Of a stretch of DNA of 64,000 nucleotides, positions 48,984 to 56,409 are shown in pieces; position 1 is the first letter of the stretch; every line of letters begins with the position of its first letter. Below the pieces are notes generated by a model. That model did not search any database and was not told where the DNA came from. It saw only the letters and a program-made list of their open reading frames with translations. The DNA is from Streptomyces avicenniae. Its GTDB lineage: Bacteria; Actinomycetota; Actinomycetes; Streptomycetales; Streptomycetaceae. The stretch spans positions 310,001 to 374,000 of the forward strand of contig NZ_JOEK01000009.1 of assembly GCF_000719135.1 (NCBI RefSeq). Reading direction: 5' to 3'. The position numbers and the translations under genes are program-made.

Positions 48984-50166
48984 CGGTGGGTGTCCCTGGG
49001 GGTGGCGGGGCGTCGGGGCGTGGCAGGGCCCAGTCGCGCGCCACGGCGTCGGCGTCGGCGCCGGGGACGGCGGGGCCGTGGCGGAGGGCGGTGGGCGTCC
49101 GCGAGAAGCGTGGCGCGGGCGCGGGCTGCCGTACGCCGTCGTGGTCGGTGAAGGTGCCGCGGGCCGTCAGGTGGGGGTGCGCGGCGGCCTCGCGCAGGGA
49201 GAGGACGGGCACCACGCAGGCGTCGGATTCGGCGAAGTGGGCCGCCCAGGCGTCGCGGTCGCGGGTGGCCAGGCGGGCGGCGATGCGGGCGCGCAGCGCG
49301 GACGCCTGCTCGGGGTCGTCGGGGTCGTCGGGGTCGTCGGGGTCGCCAGGGGCGTCGGTGATGCCGAGCAGCGTCAGGAACTCGGCGCGGAAGCGCGGTT
49401 CGAGCGGGCCCACGGCCAGGTGGCCGCCGTCCGCCGCCGTGTAGACGGCGTAGAACGGCGAGCCGCCGTCGAGCGGGTTGACGGCACGGCGGTCCTGCCA
49501 CAGGCCGGCGGCGAGGAAGCCGTGGAACAGGGTGGTGAGGTGGGCGGCGCCGTCCACGATCGCGGCGTCAACGACCTGTCCGTGGCCGGTGGCGCGCGCG
49601 TGGTGGAGGGCGGCGAGGACGCCGGTGACCAGGTAGAGGGCGCCGCCCGCGTAGTCGCCGACGAGGTTGGCGGGTATGGCGGGCGGGCCGTCCGCGGCGC
49701 CGATCATGCCGAGCGCGCCGCTGAGCGCGGTGTAGCCGATGTCGTGCCCGGCGCGGGCGGCGAGCGGCCCGTCCTGGCCCCAGCCGGTCATCCGGCCGTA
49801 GACGAGGCGGGGGTTGCGGGCGTGGCAGGGCGCGGGGCCGACGCCGAGGCGTTCGGCGACGCCGGGGCGGAAGCCCTCGATCAGGACGTCGGCGCGGGCC
49901 GCGAGGTCGAGGGCGGTGCGGGCACCGTCCGGCGTGGCGAGGTCGAGGTGGACGGACCGTTTGCCGCGGCGGGTCAGGTCGGCGCGCGGGTCGAGGCGGG
50001 CGCCGTCGGGTCCCGGCCCGTGCCCGGGGCGGTCCACGCGCACGACGTCCGCGCCGAGGTCGGCGAGCAGCATGCCGGCGAACGGGCCGGGGCCGATGCC
50101 GCCGAGTTCGACGACGCGGACACCGGCCAGCGGGCCGGTGCCGTCCTTGGGCGTCCCTGCTGCCAT
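48973..50166 (-). CDS. CaiB/BaiF family CoA transferase
   Basis: 397 residues, class III CoA transferase / alpha-methylacyl-CoA racemase group. GVRVVELGGIGPGPFAGMLLADLGADVVRVD opens the protein, and the catalytic Asp lies in NLVGDYAGGALYLVTGVLAAL (near 160). A 2-methylacyl-CoA racemase role, letting branched-chain acyl-CoAs enter the adjacent dehydrogenase, is an inference. It is the first gene of the beta-oxidation operon. A DDP tripeptide repeat (coded at 49312-49347) lies in a surface loop. Confidence 0.92.
   Translation of the reverse strand: MAAGTPKDGTGPLAGVRVVELGGIGPGPFAGMLLADLGADVVRVDRPGHGPGPDGARLDPRADLTRRGKRSVHLDLATPDGARTALDLAARADVLIEGFRPGVAERLGVGPAPCHARNPRLVYGRMTGWGQDGPLAARAGHDIGYTALSGALGMIGAADGPPAIPANLVGDYAGGALYLVTGVLAALHHARATGHGQVVDAAIVDGAAHLTTLFHGFLAAGLWQDRRAVNPLDGGSPFYAVYTAADGGHLAVGPLEPRFRAEFLTLLGITDAPGDPDDPDDPDDPEQASALRARIAARLATRDRDAWAAHFAESDACVVPVLSLREAAAHPHLTARGTFTDHDGVRQPAPAPRFSRTPTALRHGPAVPGADADAVARDWALPRPDAPPPPGTPTDAA
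49312..49347. repeat. 9-bp tandem repeat inside the CoA transferase gene
   Basis: Three exact copies of ggggtcgtc and a fourth with one change (36 bases). They encode consecutive Asp-Asp-Pro units without shifting the frame; copy number could vary by slippage. Confidence 0.8.
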
Positions 50167-50302
50167 CGGGCTCCCGGGTGTGCGCGGCCCCGGATTCCCG
50201 GGGAGGGACGGGCGGACGGGGGCGATGATAGGAACGCGGCCCGCGGGCGCACAAGGCCGGGCCGCCCGCGCGGCGGCGTGGATCACCGGCGGGCGGGCGC
50301 CG

Positions 50303-51571
50303 TCACCACGATGGGCCGCCGCGGTCGAGCAGTTCGGCGAGCGGCAGCGTCGCGGCGCCCACCGTGACGGCGTCGGGGCCGAGCCGTCCCAGCTCGATCC
50401 TGGCCCGCGCCGCCGGGTGCCGCAGCGCGTACGCACCGGCGGCCTCCCGCACGGCGGGCAGCAGGTAGGGGCCGAGGAGGAGCCCCATCCAGCCGCCGAT
50501 GACGATGCGTTCCGGATTGAAGAGGTTGACGAGGTCGGCGATGCCCGCGCCGAGGTACTCGGCCGTCTCGTCCAGCAGGGCGACGGCGCGCGCGTCCCCC
50601 GCGCGGGCCGCGGCGAGCAGCGCGGCGATCGACGCCTCTTGGTCCCGGCCGTTCGCCCCGCCGCCCGCCTCCCGCCAGCGCTCCAGCAGCGCGACGGCCC
50701 CGACGTACGCCTCAAGGCAGCCGCGCGCCCCGCACCGGCACAGCCTGCCGCCGACGCTCAGCGTGGTGTGCCCCCACTCCCCCGCGCCGCTGCCCGCGCC
50801 GCCGTACGGCTCACCGTCCGTCACGATGCAGGCGCCGACGCCCGAGCCGAGCAGCGCGATGACCGCGTCGCGGGCGCCCCGGCCCGCGCCGAACCACAGC
50901 TCGGCCTGGCCGCAGGTCCGCGCCCCGTTCGCCACGCGGATGGGCACCCGCTCGGGCAGCCCGGTCGCGCCGCGCAGCAGCCGCTCCAGCGGGACGCCGT
51001 CCCAGCCGGTCGTCTGGCCGTGCACCACGGCGCCGACGCCGCCGTCAGGATCGCGGGTGACGACGCCGGGCACGCCCACGCCGACGCCGAGCAGCAGCGC
51101 CTCCGCCGGGGCGCCCGCGGCCTTGAGGACGGTGGCGATGCCGTCGCGCACGTGCTGGACGATCAGCTCGACGTCGTGGCTGCCGCCGCGCCGCTCCCCG
51201 GCGGGGCCGCGCTCCTCGGCCAACGGATAGTCGGCGCGGGCCAGTTCGGTGAGCGCCAGGTCGAACAGCTCGACGCGCACCCGGGTCTCGCCCACGTCCA
51301 CGCCGATCAGCCGGTGGCAGGCGGGATCGACCCGCAGCAGCGTGCGCGGCCGTCCGCCGTCGGAATCGACAGAACCCGCCTCGCACAGCAGCCCGTCCGC
51401 GAGCAGCCCGGAGGTCACGGTGCTGACCGTCCCCGAGCTGAGGCCGGTGGCCTGGCCCAACTCCTGGCGGCTGAGCGGTCCGTGGAAATACAGATGCCGC
51501 AGGAGCGCGGCACGGTTGGCGCGCCGCAGATCACGGACGGTCCGGCGCTTCGTTTCACCCATTCGCTTCAC
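50303..51571 (-). CDS. ROK family transcriptional regulator
   Basis: 422 residues. Winged helix at 15-75 (LSRQELGQATGLSSGTVSTVTSGLLADGLL), then the ROK domain: IGVDVGETRVRVEL, VGVPGVVTRDPDG, the zinc-type CRCGARGCLEAYVG and IVIGGWMG. GTG 51571 is chosen for its GAAGGG at good spacing; ATG 51562 is an alternative. It is divergent from the LacI gene, with a shared 80-base promoter region holding one copy of the GAGAGCGCT operator. The regulated sugar genes are not obvious beyond that. Confidence 0.9.
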   Translation of the reverse strand: MKRMGETKRRTVRDLRRANRAALLRHLYFHGPLSRQELGQATGLSSGTVSTVTSGLLADGLLCEAGSVDSDGGRPRTLLRVDPACHRLIGVDVGETRVRVELFDLALTELARADYPLAEERGPAGERRGGSHDVELIVQHVRDGIATVLKAAGAPAEALLLGVGVGVPGVVTRDPDGGVGAVVHGQTTGWDGVPLERLLRGATGLPERVPIRVANGARTCGQAELWFGAGRGARDAVIALLGSGVGACIVTDGEPYGGAGSGAGEWGHTTLSVGGRLCRCGARGCLEAYVGAVALLERWREAGGGANGRDQEASIAALLAAARAGDARAVALLDETAEYLGAGIADLVNLFNPERIVIGGWMGLLLGPYLLPAVREAAGAYALRHPAARARIELGRLGPDAVTVGAATLPLAELLDRGGPSW

Positions 51572-51615
51572 CCATGTGCCCTTCAGGAGCAACCTATCCC
51601 GCGCCGCGAAGGAGC

Positions 51616-51631
51616 GGGAGAGCGCTTTCCG
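51616..51631. promoter_or_regulatory. LacI-type operator, copy 1 (ROK/LacI divergent region)
   Basis: gggagagcgctttccg matches 14 of 16 positions of the perfect palindrome at 56290-56305. It lies 20 bases before the LacI start codon and about 45 before the ROK start, so it may control both. Confidence 0.65.
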
Positions 51632-51651
51632 GTTGTGTTATAAAGACGCCC

Positions 51652-52686
51652 ATGAGCGACAGGGCGGCCAAGGGCTCTCCCACGCTGGAGGACGTCGCCC
51701 GGGAGGCCGGCGTCTCCCGGGCCACGGTCTCCCGCGTGATCAACGGGATCCGTAACGTGGACCCGGAAATCCAGCAGGTGGTGCGTCAGGCCATCGCCGA
51801 CACCGGCTACATCCCCAACCGCGCCGCGCGCACACTCGTCACGCGGCGGGCGGGCGACGTCGCCCTCGTCGTCTCGGGCGCCGGTGAGGAGGGGGCGGGC
51901 GCCGGGCTGCCGGGCGACCCGTTCTTCGGCCGCATCGCGGGCGGTGTCGTCGGCTACCTGCGCCCGCGCGGCATGTACCCGGTGCTGATGCTGGCCGACT
52001 CGGACGAGGCGCGCCGCCAGGTCGTCGGCCACCTGCGGCAGGGGCACGCGGACGGCGCGCTGCTCGTCTCGACGCACGCCGCCGACCCGCTGCCCCGTCA
52101 ACTCGCCGCCGCCGGGCTGCCCGCCGTGCTCTTCGCCAGGCCCGCAAGGCCCGCGCCCGTCAGCTTCGTTGACCTCGCGCACCAGGACGGGGCACGGCTC
52201 GCCGCCGACCACCTCGTGGCGCGCGGCTGCCACCGGGTGGGCACGGTCACCGGGCCGCTGGACGTCCTGGCGAGCCAGGACCGCCTGACGGGCTTCCGCG
52301 ACGCGATGGCGCGCCACGGCCACCCGTACGTGCCCGCCGCCGAGGGCAACTTCACGCTCGACAGCGGCGAGGCGGCGATGCACCGGCTGCTCGCGGAGGA
52401 ACCGGCGCTCGACGGCGTGTTCGTCGCCAACGACCTGATGGCGCAGGGCGCGCTGCACGCGCTGCGCGAGACGGGCCGCGACGTGCCGGGCGACGTCGCC
52501 GTGGTCGGGTTCGACGACAGCAGCGCCGCGCTGGCGTGCCGTCCGGCGCTGACCACGGTGCGCCAGCCCATCGAGGAGATGGCCGCCGAGATGACGCGGC
52601 TGCTGCTCGACCTGATCGAGACGCCGGGCCGCCGCCCCACCTCCGTCATCTTCGAACCCTCCCTGGTCGTACGGCAGTCGGCGTAA
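51652..52686 (+). CDS. LacI family transcriptional regulator
   Basis: 344 residues. The DNA-binding domain PTLEDVAREAGVSRATVSRVINGIRNVDPEIQQVV (about 10-45) and the hinge helix are canonical. A sugar-binding periplasmic-protein-like domain follows (GCHRVGTVTGPLDVLASQDRLTGF; DGVFVANDLMAQGAL; VVGFDDSSAA). It probably represses itself, the secreted glycosidase downstream and the DUF1996 gene through the GGGAGAGCGCTCTCCC operators. Confidence 0.94.
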   Translation: MSDRAAKGSPTLEDVAREAGVSRATVSRVINGIRNVDPEIQQVVRQAIADTGYIPNRAARTLVTRRAGDVALVVSGAGEEGAGAGLPGDPFFGRIAGGVVGYLRPRGMYPVLMLADSDEARRQVVGHLRQGHADGALLVSTHAADPLPRQLAAAGLPAVLFARPARPAPVSFVDLAHQDGARLAADHLVARGCHRVGTVTGPLDVLASQDRLTGFRDAMARHGHPYVPAAEGNFTLDSGEAAMHRLLAEEPALDGVFVANDLMAQGALHALRETGRDVPGDVAVVGFDDSSAALACRPALTTVRQPIEEMAAEMTRLLLDLIETPGRRPTSVIFEPSLVVRQSA

Positions 52687-52753
52687 CGGGCGGCGCGGGC
52701 GGCGCGCGGCGGGTGGCCGCGTTCCGGAACGCGGACTTCTCACGTCACGCCCG

Positions 52754-52782
52754 TTGACACCCGTCAAGGCACGGGCCAGTCT
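52754..52782 (+). promoter_or_regulatory. Promoter of the secreted glycosidase gene
   Basis: A consensus TTGACA (52754-52759) is followed after 17 bases by CAGTCT (52777-52782), directly ahead of the operator at 52786. The arrangement repeats upstream of the DUF1996 gene. Confidence 0.5.
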
Positions 52783-52785
52783 CTG

Positions 52786-52801
52786 CGGAGAGCGCTCTCC
52801 C
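52786..52801. promoter_or_regulatory. LacI-type operator, copy 2
   Basis: cggagagcgctctccc, 15 of 16 identical to the perfect copy; its inner 14 bases (52787-52800) are a perfect palindrome. It starts four bases after the -10, where a bound repressor would block initiation. Confidence 0.75.
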
Positions 52802-52888
52802 AATGCTCTCCGACCCCCCACCCCCGACGGCGGCGCCCCCTGCCAGGACGGGTACGACGCCGCCGTCCTCCGCACCGAGGAGACAACC

Positions 52889-55066
52889 GTGCCAGTCACC
52901 GGAACACCCCTGCGCGGCCTCGCCAGGCCGCCCGCACTCCTGCTGGTGATACTCGCCCTGCTGGCCGGGGCCCTCGTCGCCCTCCGGCCGGCACCGGCCG
53001 CGGCGGCCGACGAGCAGCTCCTGTCCCAGGGCAGGACGGCCACCGCCTCGTCCCAGGAGGGCGCGGGCTTCGCCGCCGCGCTCGCCGTGGACGGCGACCC
53101 GAACACCCGCTGGGCCAGCGAGTGGAGCGACAACCAGTGGCTCCAGGTGGACCTGGGCTCCAGCGCCACCCTGACCCGCGCGGTCCTCGACTGGGAAGGC
53201 GCCTACGGCCGGGCCTTCACCATCCAGACGTCGCAGGACGGCACCAACTGGAGCACCGCGCACACCACGACGGCGGGCTCGGGCGGCAGCCAGACCGTCA
53301 CCCTGAACGGCACCGGCCGCTACGTCCGGCTGCTCGGCACCCAGCGGGGCACCGGATACGGCTACTCCCTCTGGGAGTTCAAGGTCTACGGCACCACGGG
53401 CGGCGGCCCCGGCCCCGTCGAGGGCGGCACCGTCGAGGTGACGGGCGGCCAGGGCAACTGGCAGCTCACCGTGGACGGCGCGCCGTACACCGTCAAGGGC
53501 CTGACCTGGGGCCCGTCGATCGCCGACGCCGGGCGCTACATGCCCGACCTCGCCTCGATGGGCGTCAACACCATCCGCACCTGGGGCACCGACGCCACCA
53601 CCCTCCCGCTGCTCGACACGGCCGCCGCCAACGGCATCCGCGTCATCGCGGGCTTCTGGCTCCAGCCGGGCGGCGGTCCCGGCAGCGGCGGCTGCGTGGA
53701 CTACGTCAACGACCACGACTACAAGGGCTATCAGCTCTACCTGATGAACGAATGGGTCGCCGCGTACAAGGACCACCCCGGCGTGCTCATGTGGAACGTC
53801 GGCAACGAGTCGCTGCTCGGCCTCCAGAACTGCTACTCGGGCGCCGAACTTGAGGCCCAGCGCGACGCGTACGCGCAGTTCATCAACGTCGCGGCGCAGG
53901 AGATCCACGCGCTCGACCCCAACCACCCCGTGACCTCCACCGACGCCTGGACCGGCGCGTGGCCGTACTACCAGGAGCACAGCCCCGAGCTGGACCTCCT
54001 GGCCGTCAACTCCTACGGCGCCGTCTGCGACATCGAGGAGTTCTGGACCGAGGGCGGCTACGACCGCCCCTACATCCTCACCGAGGGCGGCCCGGCCGGT
54101 GAGTGGGAGACCGACGACGACGTCAACGGCGTCCCGCAGGAGCCGACCGACGTCGCCAAGGCCGAGGGCTACGAGCAGGCGTGGGACTGCCTGATGGGCC
54201 ACGAGGGCGTCGCGCTGGGCGGCACGCTCTTCCACTACGGCACCGAACGCGACTTCGGCGGCGTCTGGTTCAACCTGCTGCCCGGCGGCGAGCGGCGGCT
54301 GTCGTACTACTCGGTCGCCGGGATCTTCGGCGGCTCGGTGGGCACCAACACCCCGCCCGTCGTGTCGAACCTGACCGTCTCGGGCGACCGTACGGCGGTC
54401 CCGGCCGGGCACGAGTTCACGCTCGGCGCGTCGGTCACCGACCCGAACGGCGACACGGTCACGCCGACCGTGGCGTTCAGCAGCAAGTACATCGACGACA
54501 ACGGCGCGTTGGTGGACGCGCAGTTCACGCGGCGGGGCGACGGCAGCTTCGCCGTGACCGCGCCGACGCGCCCCGGCGTCTGGAAGGTCTACCTCCAGGC
54601 CCGTGACGGGCAGGGCAACATCGGCATCGAGACGACGACGATCAACGTCGTCCCGCCGCCGGTGCCCGGCACCAACATCGCGCAGGGCCGCCCGACCACC
54701 GCGTCCTCGTTCCAGGCGGTGGGTGACGGCGCGCCGTTCCCGCCGTCCAACGCCACGGACGGCAGCCGCACGACGCGCTGGGCGAGCGACTGGAGCGACC
54801 CGCAGTGGCTCCAGATCGACCTGGGGTCGGTCACGACGTTCCAGCACGTCCAGCTGTTCTGGGAGGGCGCCTTCGCGCGGGCCTACCAGGTCCAGACGTC
54901 CGACAACGGCACGGACTGGCGCACGATCCACCAGGTCACGGGCGGGCAGGGCGGCGTGGACACGGCCGCCGTGAACGGCTCGGGCCGGTACGTGCGGGTG
55001 CTCGGCACCGAGCGCGGCACCGGCTGGGGCTACTCGCTCTTCGAGTTCGGCGTCTACCGCACCTGA
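52889..55066 (+). CDS. Secreted glycoside hydrolase (clan GH-A type) with two discoidin domains
   Basis: 725 residues, GTG start with GAGGAG upstream. Signal peptide ends near PAAAADE (about 40). An F5/8-type-C (discoidin) domain at 45-165 and a second at 590-725 would bind polysaccharide. Between them is a TIM-barrel hydrolase (about 185-500) with acid/base Glu in WNVGNES (near 307) and a candidate nucleophile Glu in ILTEGGPAGEWE (near 398). An Ig-like segment (PPVVSNLTVSGD...) follows. The barrel recalls GH2/GH72-type beta-glycosidases, but the family and substrate are not fixed. LacI-type operator in its promoter. Confidence 0.88.
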   Translation: MPVTGTPLRGLARPPALLLVILALLAGALVALRPAPAAAADEQLLSQGRTATASSQEGAGFAAALAVDGDPNTRWASEWSDNQWLQVDLGSSATLTRAVLDWEGAYGRAFTIQTSQDGTNWSTAHTTTAGSGGSQTVTLNGTGRYVRLLGTQRGTGYGYSLWEFKVYGTTGGGPGPVEGGTVEVTGGQGNWQLTVDGAPYTVKGLTWGPSIADAGRYMPDLASMGVNTIRTWGTDATTLPLLDTAAANGIRVIAGFWLQPGGGPGSGGCVDYVNDHDYKGYQLYLMNEWVAAYKDHPGVLMWNVGNESLLGLQNCYSGAELEAQRDAYAQFINVAAQEIHALDPNHPVTSTDAWTGAWPYYQEHSPELDLLAVNSYGAVCDIEEFWTEGGYDRPYILTEGGPAGEWETDDDVNGVPQEPTDVAKAEGYEQAWDCLMGHEGVALGGTLFHYGTERDFGGVWFNLLPGGERRLSYYSVAGIFGGSVGTNTPPVVSNLTVSGDRTAVPAGHEFTLGASVTDPNGDTVTPTVAFSSKYIDDNGALVDAQFTRRGDGSFAVTAPTRPGVWKVYLQARDGQGNIGIETTTINVVPPPVPGTNIAQGRPTTASSFQAVGDGAPFPPSNATDGSRTTRWASDWSDPQWLQIDLGSVTTFQHVQLFWEGAFARAYQVQTSDNGTDWRTIHQVTGGQGGVDTAAVNGSGRYVRVLGTERGTGWGYSLFEFGVYRT

Positions 55067-55116
55067 TCCGGGGCCGCCGCCCCGGACCGTACGCTGTGCC
55101 TCCCCGCACAGCACCG

Positions 55117-55155
55117 TTCCCCGGTCGCCGGAAACGGCGGCCGGGGGACGGCTCT
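55117..55155 (+). terminator. GAAA-loop terminator of the glycosidase gene
   Basis: 55117-55130 pairs with 55135-55148 (12 strong pairs plus two weak, one G-U) around a GAAA tetraloop, followed by a T-rich stretch (ctctttctt). Confidence 0.8.
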
Positions 55156-55169
55156 TTCTTGCGAGGGCG

Positions 55170-55203
55170 CCGCGCGGTGGAGGGAGAGCGCTCCACCGCG
55201 CGG
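55170..55203 (-). terminator. Terminator of the DUF1996 gene
   Basis: 55170-55182 and 55191-55203 form a perfect 13-bp stem with an eight-base loop, seven bases past the DUF1996 stop codon. The loop and flank contain gggagagcgctcc, a partial match to the LacI-type operator, which is possibly chance. Confidence 0.75.
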
Positions 55204-55209
55204 GCCCGG

Positions 55210-56247
55210 TCAGGGAAGCTCGTAGTTCTCGTTCAGCGCCGCGCCGCGCTCGGGCTTGTACTGGTCGAAGCCCCTGGCGTCGCACTGGAGACCGCCGTTG
55301 ATGCAGTGCTCGACCAGCCGCGCGAGGACCGGGACGTCCCAGGCGTTGAAGATGTCGTAGTGGAACGAGTAGCCCTCACCGCTGGCGAGCCGCACCTGCG
55401 ACGTGTCCCCGCTGACGGGGAACGCCATCTTGAACTCGATCATCGGCACGGCCACCGGGTGACTGGCCGGGCAGACGTCGTGGTTGTTCGCCACCGGCAC
55501 GGGATACGCCATGTGCGCCTTGTGGTCGGGCGAGTCGAGGTGCCGACCGTCCCAGCAACTCGGCGCCTGGTAGCGCAGGTTGAGCTGCGAGCCGGGCGCG
55601 CACCAGTCGGGGATGTTGGAGTTGAAGAACGAGTCGCCGCACTCCCAGCCCTCGACCGTCGCGTCGAGGAACGCCTGCTCGCTCTGCGCCGGGTCGCCGA
55701 CGACGTAGCGCAGCCCGGGCGGGAACGGCCGCACCGTCCTGAAGTCGGTGACACCCGCCTTGTAGTAGATGACCTGCTCACCGATGGGCCGCACCTCCTG
55801 GTCGCCGTTGAACATGGTCGGCATCCAGTACGCGGTCAGGTCGCCGGGCACCTTGCAGGTCGTGTCGCCGCCCCTGAGGGAGTCGAGCGTCGAACCGGCG
55901 TAGGTCGTGTCGTTGCCCATGAACGTGTGGTCGTGCGAGGCGCCGGGGAGCCCGGGGAAGACGATCGGGTCGTCCGGCGCGGTGTGGTTGACGGAACAGT
56001 TGGCCTGGAACTCGTGGTGGGACGCGTACGGCACGTCGGGGGACGGCGGGATGCCCTCGACCGGCGGGTCCACGGGGATCCACCCGCCGGGCGCCGCCGC
56101 CGGGCCGACGGCGGCCGGGGCCGCCACGGCGGCGGACGCCGGGGCGTCGGACGCGGCGGCGCTGTTCATCACGCCGAGCCCGCCCACCGTCAGCAGGAGG
56201 GCTGCGGCGGCCGACAGGCCGGAGGACAGGAGTGATCTGCGAGGCAT
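55210..56247 (-). CDS. Secreted DUF1996 protein
   Basis: 345 residues, ATG 56247 with GAGGAG upstream. A Sec signal (RRSLLSSGLSAAAALLLTVGG) ends near NSAAASDAP. The DUF1996 domain fills the rest: ASHHEFQANCSVNHTAPDDPI, GASHDHTFMGNDTT, GWECGDSFFNSNIPDWC, CWDGRHLDSPDHKAHMAYP and SFHYDIFNAWDV. Conserved His, Asp and Cys suggest a disulfide-stabilised, possibly metal-dependent extracellular protein. The family occurs in actinobacteria and fungi and has no activity known to me. It shares promoter architecture with the glycosidase gene, so both may act on the same polymer. Confidence 0.9.
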   Translation of the reverse strand: MPRRSLLSSGLSAAAALLLTVGGLGVMNSAAASDAPASAAVAAPAAVGPAAAPGGWIPVDPPVEGIPPSPDVPYASHHEFQANCSVNHTAPDDPIVFPGLPGASHDHTFMGNDTTYAGSTLDSLRGGDTTCKVPGDLTAYWMPTMFNGDQEVRPIGEQVIYYKAGVTDFRTVRPFPPGLRYVVGDPAQSEQAFLDATVEGWECGDSFFNSNIPDWCAPGSQLNLRYQAPSCWDGRHLDSPDHKAHMAYPVPVANNHDVCPASHPVAVPMIEFKMAFPVSGDTSQVRLASGEGYSFHYDIFNAWDVPVLARLVEHCINGGLQCDARGFDQYKPERGAALNENYELP

Positions 56248-56289
56248 CTGATCTCCTCGATCCAGTGGGGGATGGGAGCGGGAGAGCCC

Positions 56290-56305
56290 GGGAGAGCGCT
56301 CTCCC
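56290..56305. promoter_or_regulatory. LacI-type operator, copy 3 (perfect palindrome)
   Basis: gggagagcgctctccc is a perfect 16-bp palindrome, nine bases downstream of the DUF1996 -10 region and about 43 bases before its start codon. Confidence 0.8.
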
Positions 56306-56314
56306 ATGCCAGGG

Positions 56315-56344
56315 AGTGTTTCCGCAATGCTGAGGGCATGTCAA
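56315..56344 (-). promoter_or_regulatory. Promoter of the DUF1996 gene
   Basis: Minus strand TTGACA (56339-56344), 18 bases, AACACT (56315-56320), with the operator immediately downstream as in the glycosidase promoter. Confidence 0.5.
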
Positions 56345-56409
56345 TAACCGGTGACGCCGGAACTTTCCCGGTACCCGCCGGTCCCCCGCGACGCGGCGCG
56401 CCCCGCGCG

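Noticed and set aside
55183..55196. Fourth LacI operator at gggagagcgctcc
   Set aside because: It is part of the loop and arm of a 13-bp terminator between convergent genes, so a regulatory role is doubtful.
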